Source: a bacterium (GTDB lineage: Bacteria; Krumholzibacteriota; Krumholzibacteriia; LZORAL124-64-63). From it: 64,000 bases of DNA. This document shows, piece after piece, positions 8,002 through 15,558 of this stretch. The notes below the pieces were generated by a model, which was not told where the DNA came from, ran no database searches, and saw nothing but the letters and a program-made list of their open reading frames with translations. The stretch spans positions 1-64,000 of the forward strand of contig JAAEQC010000178.1 of assembly GCA_024231905.1 (NCBI GenBank). Direction: 5' to 3'. Numbering within the stretch: position 1 is the stretch's first letter; every line of letters begins with the position of its first letter. The position numbers and the translations under genes were made by a program.

Positions 8002-9023
8002 AGGGCGAGCCGGTCCTGCTGGTCCACGCCCAGGCCGCCGGCATCTGGATCGTCCAACGGGGGGACCGGCGACTGGCCGTGCCGGAGGCCCTGGGCCGGG
8101 TACTGGCCCGATGGCACGGGGAACGGCCCGGGCGGGGCCAGGTGCGGGGGGCCCTGGCGGGCGCCGGCGCGGCGCCCGACGTGGAGCGTCTGGTGACCGT
8201 GCTATGGACTCGGCCCCGCGCCCGCCGCCGGGGTCCCTGGCTCAAGGGTGTGTTGCTGCCGCCACCGGTAGTCATGCGGCTGGCCCAGCCGCTGACGAGG
8301 GTCGTCTCGGGCCGCGGCCTGGCCCTGGCGACGGTGGGCGGCCTCGCGGCCGCGGCCACACGACTGATCCCGGGCGTGCCCGAGATCCTGGTGACTTGGC
8401 CGCGCGGAGCCGCCGCCCTGCTCCTCTTTCTGTCCACGGCCCTGCTGCACGAACTGGGCCACGCCGCGGCCCTCATGCGCCGGGGCTACGCGCCGGGTGC
8501 CGTGGGGGTGGGCATGCTCTTCGTGCTGCCGGTCCTGTGGTGCGACGTGTCAGCGGTGGCGCTCCTCTCGCCTCGCCGCCGGGTGGCGGTGGACCTGGCC
8601 GGTCCCGCCTTCCAACTGGCCGCCGCCGGGATGCTCTTCTTGACGGACACTCTCTTGCCCGCGTCCTGGCGGGGGCCGTGCACCATGGCCGGCACGGCGG
8701 CCCTGGCGGCCATCGTCTGGTCCCTCGTCCCCTTCATCCGCTCGGACGGCTTCTGGGCCCTGGGCGACCTGCTCGGCGTAGGCGATCTGGACCGCCCGGC
8801 GCAAGCTTGGGAATCCCGCCGGACGGTCCTCATGCTGCAGACGTACCGCGTGCTGCACACGGTGTTCCTGGCCGGAGTGGGCGTGCTGCTGGCCCGGCGT
8901 GTGGCGACGGTCGCCGGGGCGGTGCTGGATCTGGCACCGGTGCGGCAGGACGGCGTGGCCCTGGTGCTGGGGGCGGTGGCGGTGCTGGCGGCCGGGTTGA
9001 GATTGACGGTGCGCAAGGCATGA
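7998..9023 (+). CDS. M50-type membrane zinc metalloprotease (YydH-like) with N-terminal PqqD-like region
   Basis: A 341-aa protein. Residues 1-75 (from LLVHAQAAGIWIVQRGDRR) are soluble and could be a PqqD-like peptide-recognition domain. Then come 6-8 membrane helices containing HELGH (151-155) and the second-site Asp in RSDGFWALGDLLG (Asp250). This is the pattern of site-2-protease relatives found in peptide maturation clusters such as the B. subtilis yyd operon, where YydH is linked to processing of a modified peptide. The start overlaps the previous stop as ATGA. I infer leader removal or membrane processing of the Cys-peptide, possibly with export by an unlinked transporter. Confidence 0.75.
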   Translation: MKGEPVLLVHAQAAGIWIVQRGDRRLAVPEALGRVLARWHGERPGRGQVRGALAGAGAAPDVERLVTVLWTRPRARRRGPWLKGVLLPPPVVMRLAQPLTRVVSGRGLALATVGGLAAAATRLIPGVPEILVTWPRGAAALLLFLSTALLHELGHAAALMRRGYAPGAVGVGMLFVLPVLWCDVSAVALLSPRRRVAVDLAGPAFQLAAAGMLFLTDTLLPASWRGPCTMAGTAALAAIVWSLVPFIRSDGFWALGDLLGVGDLDRPAQAWESRRTVLMLQTYRVLHTVFLAGVGVLLARRVATVAGAVLDLAPVRQDGVALVLGAVAVLAAGLRLTVRKA

Positions 9024-9369
9024 CGAACAGGGGTGTTCCGCTCGACTCTATCGAGAGCGGGATCCTGTCGGTACGTGGTGAGCGTGTGATCATGGTCACC
9101 GACGTTCCGAGTTCGGTGTAAAATACGAAGGTCAGCGAGTCGTGATAATGACGATCATATGGTTTAATCTTACCTGAGTCGGGCTCATGAGAAGCGTTCC
9201 CCGGCAGCACGGATGCCGATGCCGGATGATCACCCGGGTTGAAGCTCGGGAGATTCTGGTCTATGTCATGGAGTTGACGGCCCATGAGTAGTGAAGGAAG
9301 TGATCGCGGAGCAAGTGGTAGTCAGGCGAGTGCTCGAACGCTTGGGCATAACGATTCGGGAGCGATACC
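9024..9369. other. 346-bp region without a supported gene
   Basis: Just after the protease gene there is an imperfect hairpin near 9038-9061 (CCGCTCGA paired with TCGAGAGCGG with a bulge) that may end the cassette transcript. The rest is less GC-rich than its surroundings. Short coding-like stretches on the minus strand (for example RYAQAFEHSPDYHLLRDHF, around 9290-9350) have no start or ribosome binding site and may be debris of a lost gene. I recognise no family. Confidence 0.4.
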
Positions 9370-9660
9370 ATGTGCGATGATCCCCCGCTCACCCCTGACG
9401 AACCCGTGCGGTTGCCCATGGACGGCATCCTCGACCTCCACACCTTCGCGCCCCGGGACGTGAAGTCATTGGTGCCAGACTGGCTCGAGGAATGCCGCGC
9501 CGCCGGCATCCGCGATGTACGGATCATCCACGGCAAGGGGATCGGCGTGCTCAGGGAGATCGTCCACGGGATCCTGGCCGGGCATCCCCACGTGGAGAGC
9601 TTCGGTCACCCCTCGGACGGCGGCTCCTGGGGAGCTACCGTGGCCCGATTGAAGGACTGA
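9370..9660 (+). CDS. Smr/MutS2 C-terminal domain protein
   Basis: A 96-aa stand-alone Smr domain. The segment LDLHTFAPRDVKSLVPDWLE contains the family's DLHG-like motif (here DLHT), and the later HGKGIGVLREIV contains the HGKG motif. Smr domains bind nucleic acid and some are nucleases; small solo versions have been linked to RNA turnover and ribosome rescue. A GGAG precedes the ATG. The stop codon overlaps the start of the next gene, which encodes a second, more divergent Smr protein. Confidence 0.85.
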   Translation: MCDDPPLTPDEPVRLPMDGILDLHTFAPRDVKSLVPDWLEECRAAGIRDVRIIHGKGIGVLREIVHGILAGHPHVESFGHPSDGGSWGATVARLKD

Positions 9661-10067
9661 TGGCCAAGAAGAAGCAGCGCAAACCGACAGCCGGAGGCCC
9701 CGCCCAGGGTCCGCGCCGGGGACTGCGCCGGTCCATCCGCCACCAGGCCTTCGAGGACTGGGACGACGCGGCCGAGGGCTCGTTCATCGACCGGCAACCG
9801 CCGCGGATCATGCTGCGCATGTTGCCCCTGCGCGAAGCCCTGGCCCTGCTGGCGCGGGAAGTGCGCCTTCATCGGGATGCCGGCGAGACCGAGGTGGTCG
9901 TGGTCCACGGCAAGGGAAGCAATTCCCCCGGAGGCGTGCCGGTGCTGAAGCCGGAGGTGCACCGCTGGTGCGACGACCACCCCGATCTGGTGGCCGGCCG
10001 CCGGGAGGCGCCGCGCCGCTGGGGTGGCGCCGGAGCCCTGGTCCTGACCCTCAACGACGGGAACTGA
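9660..10067 (+). CDS. second, divergent Smr domain protein
   Basis: A 135-aa protein that begins at the last base of the preceding stop codon (TGATGG overlap). A basic N-terminus (KKKQRKPTAGGP) is followed by a hinge and then a Smr-like fold with LPLREALALLAREVRLHRDAG and VVVHGKGSNSPGG. The DLHG motif is replaced by RMLPLRE, so catalytic activity is doubtful while the HGKG loop is kept. The pair is likely a tandem duplication that has diverged; heteromeric action on one RNA substrate is possible. Confidence 0.75.
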   Translation: MAKKKQRKPTAGGPAQGPRRGLRRSIRHQAFEDWDDAAEGSFIDRQPPRIMLRMLPLREALALLAREVRLHRDAGETEVVVVHGKGSNSPGGVPVLKPEVHRWCDDHPDLVAGRREAPRRWGGAGALVLTLNDGN

Positions 10068-10068
10068 G

Positions 10069-10827
10069 ATGCCGAACCTCCCCCTCGTCGGCACCCGCGC
10101 CCTGGTCACCGGCGGTGCCGTGCGCATCGGGCGCGAGCTGTGTCTGGCCCTGGGCCGGGCGGGGGCCGAGGTGGTGGTCCACTTTCGCACCTCGCAGGAC
10201 GAGGCGTCGCGGGTGGCGGCCGATCCGGCGCACGTGCGAGCGGTCACCGTGCAGGCCGATCTGGGGGATCCGGACCAGGTGGCCGAGCTGATTCCACGGG
10301 CCGCCGCAGCCCTGGGGAAGCCCATCGACCTACTGGTGAACAACGCCTCGGTGTACGACCCGCCCGGGGCGCGGACGTCCACGTCCCCCGATCCCGACCT
10401 CAACCGCCGGGTGAATGTCCTCGCACCGGAATCCCTGGCCCGGGCCATGGCGGCTGCCCTGCCGGCGGAAGCGGCCGGTTGCGTGGTGAACCTGGGCGAC
10501 TCGCGGGTCATCACCTGGCCCAGGGAAGCGGATTCCGCCTACGCCCGGAGCAAACTCGAACTCCATGGGCTCACCCGCCGCCTGGCTCTGGAACTGGCGC
10601 CGCGGGTCCGGGTGAACGAGCTGGCCCTGGGCTCGGTGCTGCCTCCGGTGACCGTCGAGGGTACCGACTACGAGCACGTGAAGCGGAACCAGATCCCCAC
10701 CGGTCGTCACGACACCCCCGCCGAAGTGGCCCATGCGCTATTATTCCTGGCCGCGAACCCGGCGATCACGGGCCAGACCGTTTACATTGACGGCGGCCGG
10801 CACCTGACCGGCCCCGTGAAGGAGTGA
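10069..10827 (+). CDS. SDR family oxidoreductase, pteridine-reductase-like
   Basis: A 252-aa classical short-chain dehydrogenase. The cofactor motif ALVTGGAVRIGREL has the Arg after the glycine loop typical of NADPH-using pteridine reductases (PTR1/FolM). NNAS, a serine in the LGDSRV region and the active-site YARSK follow in order. The C-terminal VYIDGGRHL is typical of the family. A role in reducing dihydrofolate or biopterin-type pterins is inferred from the motif. It starts two bases after the Smr gene stop and is followed four bases later by the GroES-like gene. Confidence 0.85.
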   Translation: MPNLPLVGTRALVTGGAVRIGRELCLALGRAGAEVVVHFRTSQDEASRVAADPAHVRAVTVQADLGDPDQVAELIPRAAAALGKPIDLLVNNASVYDPPGARTSTSPDPDLNRRVNVLAPESLARAMAAALPAEAAGCVVNLGDSRVITWPREADSAYARSKLELHGLTRRLALELAPRVRVNELALGSVLPPVTVEGTDYEHVKRNQIPTGRHDTPAEVAHALLFLAANPAITGQTVYIDGGRHLTGPVKE

Positions 10828-10831
10828 TCAC

Positions 10832-11227
10832 ATGCCGCGCCTGAAGAAGAAGCTCATCGTAGTGGGAGACCGTCTGCTGGTCCGTCCCGAGGAAGGCGAG
10901 GAGCGCACCAACGCCGGCTTGTACCTGCCCCAGACCGCTGTGGCCGCCCGTCAGGCCCGGGGCGGGTGGGTCGTTTCCGTGGGCCCGGGCACGCCCATCG
11001 TGAGGATCGATCCGGATGCGGACCCCTGGGAGGAGACCCCCAACCCCAGTTTCGTGCCCATGCAGGCCCAGGAGGGGGACTATGTGCTCTTTCTCCACAA
11101 GGCCGCCGTGGAGATCACGTTCGAGAAGAAGCAATACCTGATCGTCCCCAACACGGCCGTACTGGTCCTCATGCGCGAGGATTTCGACAGCGATGGCGCC
11201 GAGTGGCAGGATGGGGAAACCAACTAG
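10832..11227 (+). CDS. GroES-like co-chaperonin family protein
   Basis: A 131-aa Cpn10 fold protein, longer than the usual 95 residues. The segments VVGDRLLVRPEEGEERTNAGLYLP and QEGDYVLFLHKAAVEITFEKKQYLIVPNTAVL follow GroES with an acidic insertion (IDPDADPWEETPNPSFVP) where the dome loop would be. There is no groEL next to it, so it is probably an auxiliary paralogue. Its ribosome binding site GGAGTGA lies within the preceding gene's stop region. It ends one base before the ribosome binding site of the truncated thiol peroxidase gene. Confidence 0.85.
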   Translation: MPRLKKKLIVVGDRLLVRPEEGEERTNAGLYLPQTAVAARQARGGWVVSVGPGTPIVRIDPDADPWEETPNPSFVPMQAQEGDYVLFLHKAAVEITFEKKQYLIVPNTAVLVLMREDFDSDGAEWQDGETN

Positions 11228-11240
11228 AAGGAGTCTTCCC

Positions 11241-11390
11241 TTGGCCCAGTTCAAGCTCAAAGGCAATGACTTCAACACCGCCGGCGACCTGCCCGCTGTG
11301 GACGGCGAGGGCAAGGTTGTCCACACGGAACTCTGTCCCGAGACCACCGAGGAGCCCGACTACGACGCGGCCCTCGCGGCCTTGAAGTAG
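11241..11390 (+). pseudogene. tpx: internally deleted thiol peroxidase (Tpx), reading frame kept
   Basis: The frame opens at TTG with AAGGAG seven bases upstream and encodes 49 residues. The first part (FKLKGNDFNTAGDLPAV) matches the N-terminus of Tpx-type peroxiredoxins. The rest (GKVVHTELCPETTEEPDYDAALAALK) matches their C-terminus, where family members read like VVYTELVPEI-EPDYDAALAAL. About 115 central residues, including the peroxidatic and resolving cysteines, are missing, and the two ends are joined in frame. It cannot be a peroxidase. It may be a decayed gene, an assembly deletion, or a small derived protein. Confidence 0.7.
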
Positions 11391-11400
11391 GCGCGACGCC

Positions 11401-13272
11401 GTGCACGGAGGCTTCCACGACAATCCCGCCCTGGTGGTGGCGCTGGCCTTGGCGGCCGGCGTCACCGCCCAGACCCTGGCCCGGCATCTCAGAATGCCGG
11501 GCATCGTGCTGTTGCTGGGCGCGGGGGTTGTCCTGGGACCGGACCTGCTGGGCATCGTCGAGCCCGACGTGCTGGGCTCGGCCCTGGACGCCCTGGTGGG
11601 CTTCGCCGTGGCGGTCATCCTCTTCGAGGGCGGACTGAACCTCAACATCAAGCGCATCCGCGGGCAGGCCCCGGTTATCCGGCGGTTGCTCTCGGTCGGC
11701 GTCGTGGTCACCGCCGCCGGCGGCGCCGTGGCTGCGCGCTATCTCCTGGGCTGGGAGTGGACCCCTTCGCTGCTCTTCGGAACCCTGGTCATCGTCACCG
11801 GACCTACGGTGGTCACGCCCCTGCTGCGCCGAATCCGCGTGACGCGCAAGGTGGAGACCATCCTCGAAACCGAAGGCGTGCTCATAGACGCCGTGGGGGC
11901 CGTGGTGGCCGTCGTCGCCCTGGAGATCGCCCTGGGCCATTCCCTGGCCGAGGGGGCCATCAGCGCCCCGACGCGTCTTGGCGTGGGTCTGGTGGTGGGT
12001 GGCCTGGGCGGTCTGGTGATGGCCCTGCTGCTGCGTGTGCCTCGGGCCGTGCCCGAGGGACTCGAGTCCATCTTCACTTTGGCGTTTGCCATGGCTGTCT
12101 TCCAGGTGAGCAACGCCCTGACCGCCGAGTCCGGGATCATGGCCGCCATCACCGCAGGCGCCGTGGTCGGCAACTCGGGGGCCCGCTCCGCCCGCGGCAT
12201 CAAGGAGTTCAAGGAACAGCTGACGACCCTCATGATCGGTATGCTCTTCGTGCTGCTGGCGGCGGACGTGCGGGTGGCGTCGGTGGTGGCCATGGGCCTG
12301 CCCGGGGTATGGGTCGTGCTGGCGCTCATGTTCGTGGTGCGGCCCGTGAACGTCTTCCTCTGTACCGTGCGCGCCAATCTGAACTGGCGGGAGAAGCTCT
12401 TCCTGGGCTGGGTCGCGCCCCGGGGCATCGTGGCTGCGGCGGTGGCTTCGCTGTTCGCCGACCGGCTGGGCGGCGGTCTGGGCGAAGAGCTGCGGTCGCT
12501 GGTCTTTCTGGTCATCGCCGCCACGGTGGTGCTGCAGGGGGCCACGGCGAGCTTCATGGCCCGGTTACTGGGGCTGCAGCGGCCCACCGGGCGGGGCTAC
12601 GCCATCTTCGGCGCCACGCCGTTGGGCGTCCTGCTGGGACAGGAGTTCAAGGCGCACGGCCACGAGGTGGTGGTCATCGACGCCGACGCCCGCAAGTGCA
12701 AGGAGGCCGAGGCCCGGGGCCTGCGCGTGGTCTACGGCAACGCCCTCAGCGAGACGGTGCTGCTGCGCTCCCAGATGGATACGCGCAAGGCTGCCCTGGG
12801 CGTGAGTCACAACGAGGCCATGAACCTGCTCTTCGTGGACCTGGTCCGCCGCGAGGCCCACGTGCCCCACGCCTACGCCGCGGGCGAGCGGAACCGAGGC
12901 GAGGTCACTCCCGAACACGTGCGGGCCGCGGGAGCCTGCCTGCTCTTCGGCAACGAGACCGATCCGGAGCTGTGGTCCGTGCGCGTGCGGCGGGGCACGG
13001 CCGAAGTGCAGACCTGGCGGCGTGAGGACGATTCCGCCGGTGATTCCGTCGAACTGCCCCGCGAGGCGGTGGGGATGCTGCTGCCGCTGTTCGGGGTGGA
13101 CGGGAAAGACCAACTGGTAGTGCTGGACGGGACGAAGAAGTTCTCGGCCGGACGCGTGGTCAGGTGGCTCGTATTCAAGGACCGGGCGGATGAGGCGGCG
13201 GCTTGGTTGCGCGACCAGGGCTGGGTCACGACGCCCGACGGACCCGCTGACGCGGACGATGCCACCGACTGA
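11401..13272 (+). CDS. CPA1-type cation/proton antiporter with TrkA-N-like C-terminal domain
   Basis: A 623-aa protein. Residues 1-395 hold about 12 membrane helices with family segments ILFEGGLNLNIK, TGPTVVTPLLRRI (the conserved unwound-helix region) and WVAPRGIVAAA. From about residue 400 a Rossmann-like segment (YAIFGATPLGVLLGQEFKAHG) followed by VVIDADARKCKEAEARGLRVVYGNA is the nucleotide-binding regulatory domain seen on many NhaP/KefB-like exchangers. A further soluble domain reaches the C-terminus. GTG is the start. It is convergent with the ACT gene. Confidence 0.88.
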   Translation: MHGGFHDNPALVVALALAAGVTAQTLARHLRMPGIVLLLGAGVVLGPDLLGIVEPDVLGSALDALVGFAVAVILFEGGLNLNIKRIRGQAPVIRRLLSVGVVVTAAGGAVAARYLLGWEWTPSLLFGTLVIVTGPTVVTPLLRRIRVTRKVETILETEGVLIDAVGAVVAVVALEIALGHSLAEGAISAPTRLGVGLVVGGLGGLVMALLLRVPRAVPEGLESIFTLAFAMAVFQVSNALTAESGIMAAITAGAVVGNSGARSARGIKEFKEQLTTLMIGMLFVLLAADVRVASVVAMGLPGVWVVLALMFVVRPVNVFLCTVRANLNWREKLFLGWVAPRGIVAAAVASLFADRLGGGLGEELRSLVFLVIAATVVLQGATASFMARLLGLQRPTGRGYAIFGATPLGVLLGQEFKAHGHEVVVIDADARKCKEAEARGLRVVYGNALSETVLLRSQMDTRKAALGVSHNEAMNLLFVDLVRREAHVPHAYAAGERNRGEVTPEHVRAAGACLLFGNETDPELWSVRVRRGTAEVQTWRREDDSAGDSVELPREAVGMLLPLFGVDGKDQLVVLDGTKKFSAGRVVRWLVFKDRADEAAAWLRDQGWVTTPDGPADADDATD

Positions 13273-13325
13273 TCCGATTCCCGGGAACAGATCGACGAGG
13301 CGCTCGGCGCACGAGACGCCGATTC

Positions 13326-13760
13326 CTAGGACAGCCCTAAGGCCTCGGCCGCTTTCCCCTGGTCGTCCGGGTGGACCCACAGCACATAGCCGAACCCGTC
13401 GGCGCCATCGACGACTCCCGCCGAGGAGCGGACGTTCACTCCCGCGTTCTCCAGCGCCAAGTGGTACTGGTGGAGCGCCCCGACCCGGTCGTCGCCCTGG
13501 ATGAGGAACGCCTTCCTCGGCCCGGTCAACTCGAGACCGGCGTCGGCCGCCGCCTCCCGCAGACTTTCGATGCCATAGGGGAAGAAATCGAGCCGGGCCC
13601 GGCCGCCCTCGATGGGGTAGCACGTGTACGCCATGAGGTTGACGCCCTTCTCGCTGAGGTGCTCCAGCATGCGGCGGCTTTCGCCCGGCCGGTCCTCGAC
13701 GGTGGCGGAGTAGTACTCGACTGTCCTCACGGTATCGGTGGTCTTCACTGCATCAGCCAT
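13326..13760 (-). CDS. ACT-domain protein
   Basis: A 144-aa protein with two ACT-like halves. The first (VEYYSATVEDRPGESRRMLEHL) carries the DRPG motif and the second (KAFLIQGDDRVGALHQYHLAL) carries the D-R-V-G turn. ACT pairs bind amino acids or other small ligands and act as stand-alone regulators. The ligand is unknown, and nothing nearby suggests an amino-acid operon. The upstream 183 bp before the acr3 stop holds no other gene. Confidence 0.75.
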   Translation of the reverse strand: MADAVKTTDTVRTVEYYSATVEDRPGESRRMLEHLSEKGVNLMAYTCYPIEGGRARLDFFPYGIESLREAAADAGLELTGPRKAFLIQGDDRVGALHQYHLALENAGVNVRSSAGVVDGADGFGYVLWVHPDDQGKAAEALGLS

Positions 13761-13943
13761 GGGGTACCCCTCTCGCTTGCAGACTCCCTCCCTGGTCCGA
13801 TTCGGCGCCTGCAGGCGGAAGATGTCGAGAGCCGGGTGCTGTGCATGCCGCAGACGCGTCCTTCCCTGTCAGGATAGACCCGCGGTGGCGGTGTCGCATC
13901 CAGGCGCCCTGTTGCGGGTGGTCGTTTCGGACCGGTAACCCCA

Positions 13944-15143
13944 TCAAGCGGCGAGGCCTGCTTCTTTCTTATCTGCCCAGGCGGTCCGCAAGCAGAACCG
14001 CACCAGCATCAACATCACCGGCACCTCGATCAGAACTCCCACGACTGTAGCCAGGGCGGCCCCCGACGAGATCCCGAACAGCATCGTCGCCGTGGCGATG
14101 GCCACCTCGAAGTGGTTCGAGGCGCCGATCATGGCCGTGGGCGCGGCGTCGGCGTAGCTCAGCTTCATCCGCTTCGCCAGGAAGTACCCGATGGCGAAGA
14201 TCAGTAAGGTCTGGATGAAAAGGGGGATGGCGATCCAGAGGATGGTCAGAGGGTTGTCGACGATCACGTCGCCCTTGAAGGAGAAGAGCAGCACCAGGGT
14301 GGCCAGCAACGCCGTGATGGTGATGGGGGTCAGCACCGGCAGGAACCTGGCGTCGAACCATGCCGCGCCGCGGGTCGCGATGATCGCCTTGCGCGAGATA
14401 TGGCCGGCGACCAGCGGGAGCGCCACGTAGATCCCGATCGAGAGCAGCAGCGCCTGCCAGGGCACGGGCAACCGGCCCACGCCCAGCAGGAAACCGCCCA
14501 GCGGTCCGTAAAGAAAGAGCATCGCGAGGGAATTGATGGCGACCATGACCAGGGTGTGCCCGTCGTTGCCCCGGGCCAGGTAGCCCCACACCAGGACCAT
14601 GGCCGTGCAGGGGGCGATGCCCAGGAGGATGCAGCCGGCCAGGTAGCTTCGCCAGAGGGGGATTTCGAGCATCTTGATCCCATCCACCAGGACGACGGTG
14701 CCCACGCCGTGAGTGGAGCCCGCGGCCAAGTCCAGGCCCAGGGGCATCCGTACCAGGTCCACCGCGTCGGGTCCGATGAAGCCGCGGAAGACGGTCCCCA
14801 GGAAGAACACGGCGATGGCGTACATGGTGAAGGGCTTGATGAGCCAGTTCAGCACGAGGGTCAGCCCGACCGGTTTGACGCTCTTGCCTGCCCGCAGCAC
14901 CTCGCCGAAGTCGATCTTCACCATGATGGGGTACATCATGAAGAAGAGGCAGACGGCGATGGGGATGGAGACCACCGGGGCGCCGTCCACGTCCAGGGTG
15001 AGGCGGTCCAGGGATCTGGCCACGCCGGGGGCCAAGCGGCCCAGCAGGATGCCCGCGCCGATGCACAGGATCACCCAGACGGTCAGGTACTTCTCGAAGA
15101 ACCCGAGCCCTTGCGGCTGTTTTGTGATGCAGGCTTCGGCCAT
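13944..15143 (-). CDS. acr3: ACR3 family arsenite efflux permease
   Basis: A 399-aa membrane protein with about ten helices. ACR3 features include the N-terminal [19 protein letters not shown], the [13 protein letters not shown] segment and [19 protein letters not shown], which holds the essential cysteine of arsenite binding. It exports As(III) as arsenite using the proton gradient. The gene is divergent from the arsR operon across a 91-bp region containing two overlapping palindromes, so ArsR probably controls both sides. A GGAGG lies about ten bases upstream of the ATG. Confidence 0.93.
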   Translation of the reverse strand: MAEACITKQPQGLGFFEKYLTVWVILCIGAGILLGRLAPGVARSLDRLTLDVDGAPVVSIPIAVCLFFMMYPIMVKIDFGEVLRAGKSVKPVGLTLVLNWLIKPFTMYAIAVFFLGTVFRGFIGPDAVDLVRMPLGLDLAAGSTHGVGTVVLVDGIKMLEIPLWRSYLAGCILLGIAPCTAMVLVWGYLARGNDGHTLVMVAINSLAMLFLYGPLGGFLLGVGRLPVPWQALLLSIGIYVALPLVAGHISRKAIIATRGAAWFDARFLPVLTPITITALLATLVLLFSFKGDVIVDNPLTILWIAIPLFIQTLLIFAIGYFLAKRMKLSYADAAPTAMIGASNHFEVAIATATMLFGISSGAALATVVGVLIEVPVMLMLVRFCLRTAWADKKEAGLAA

Positions 15144-15167
15144 CTCTCACTCGCCTCCTTGACTTTA

Positions 15168-15197
15168 GCAAATCGTTTGCGTATTTAGCCAAATACG
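15168..15197. promoter_or_regulatory. overlapping palindromes, probable ArsR operator
   Basis: GCAAA-TCG-TTTGC (15168-15180) and CGTATTT-AGCC-AAATACG (15180-15197) are two perfect inverted repeats that share one base. They sit centrally in the acr3/arsR divergent gap. ArsR/SmtB dimers bind inverted repeats of this kind. The arrangement fits two dimers side by side controlling both promoters. Confidence 0.65.
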
Positions 15198-15234
15198 CTA
15201 GTACGGAATCGTGACCGGGGCAAGGGGCGGATTC

Positions 15235-15558
15235 ATGGATGACGACCACAAGGAACTCCTGGAAGCCCGGGCCAACGTCTTCAAGGCCCTGGGCCACCCG
15301 TCCCGCCTGGCCATCGTCGACGCGCTGGCCGGCGGCGAGCGCTGCGTTTGCGAGTTGAACGAATCGGTGGACGCGGACCTGTCCACGGTCTCACGCCACC
15401 TGGCCGTGCTGAAGAACGTGGGCATTCTCTCTAGTGAGAAGTGCGGCAACCAGGTGTTCTACAAGCTCGAGTGCCCCTGCGTCGCGTCCTTCTACGGCTG
15501 CGTCGAGAGCGTGATCCGCGGCACTGGACAACCTCTCGAACTGGAGAACCTGCAGTGA
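15235..15558 (+). CDS. arsR: ArsR/SmtB family metalloregulator
   Basis: A 107-aa winged-helix repressor. LGHPSRLAIVDALAGGERCVCEL includes the Cys-Val-Cys pair typical of As(III)-sensing ArsR (ELCVCDL type). LSTVSRHLAVLKNVGIL is the recognition helix, and a further Cys group (CPCVASFYGC) near the C-terminus may add ligands. I chose the ATG at MDDDHKEL, with AGGGGCGG upstream, over a GTG eight codons earlier. It is the first gene of an operon; its stop overlaps the GTG of the permease gene. Confidence 0.92.
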   Translation: MDDDHKELLEARANVFKALGHPSRLAIVDALAGGERCVCELNESVDADLSTVSRHLAVLKNVGILSSEKCGNQVFYKLECPCVASFYGCVESVIRGTGQPLELENLQ

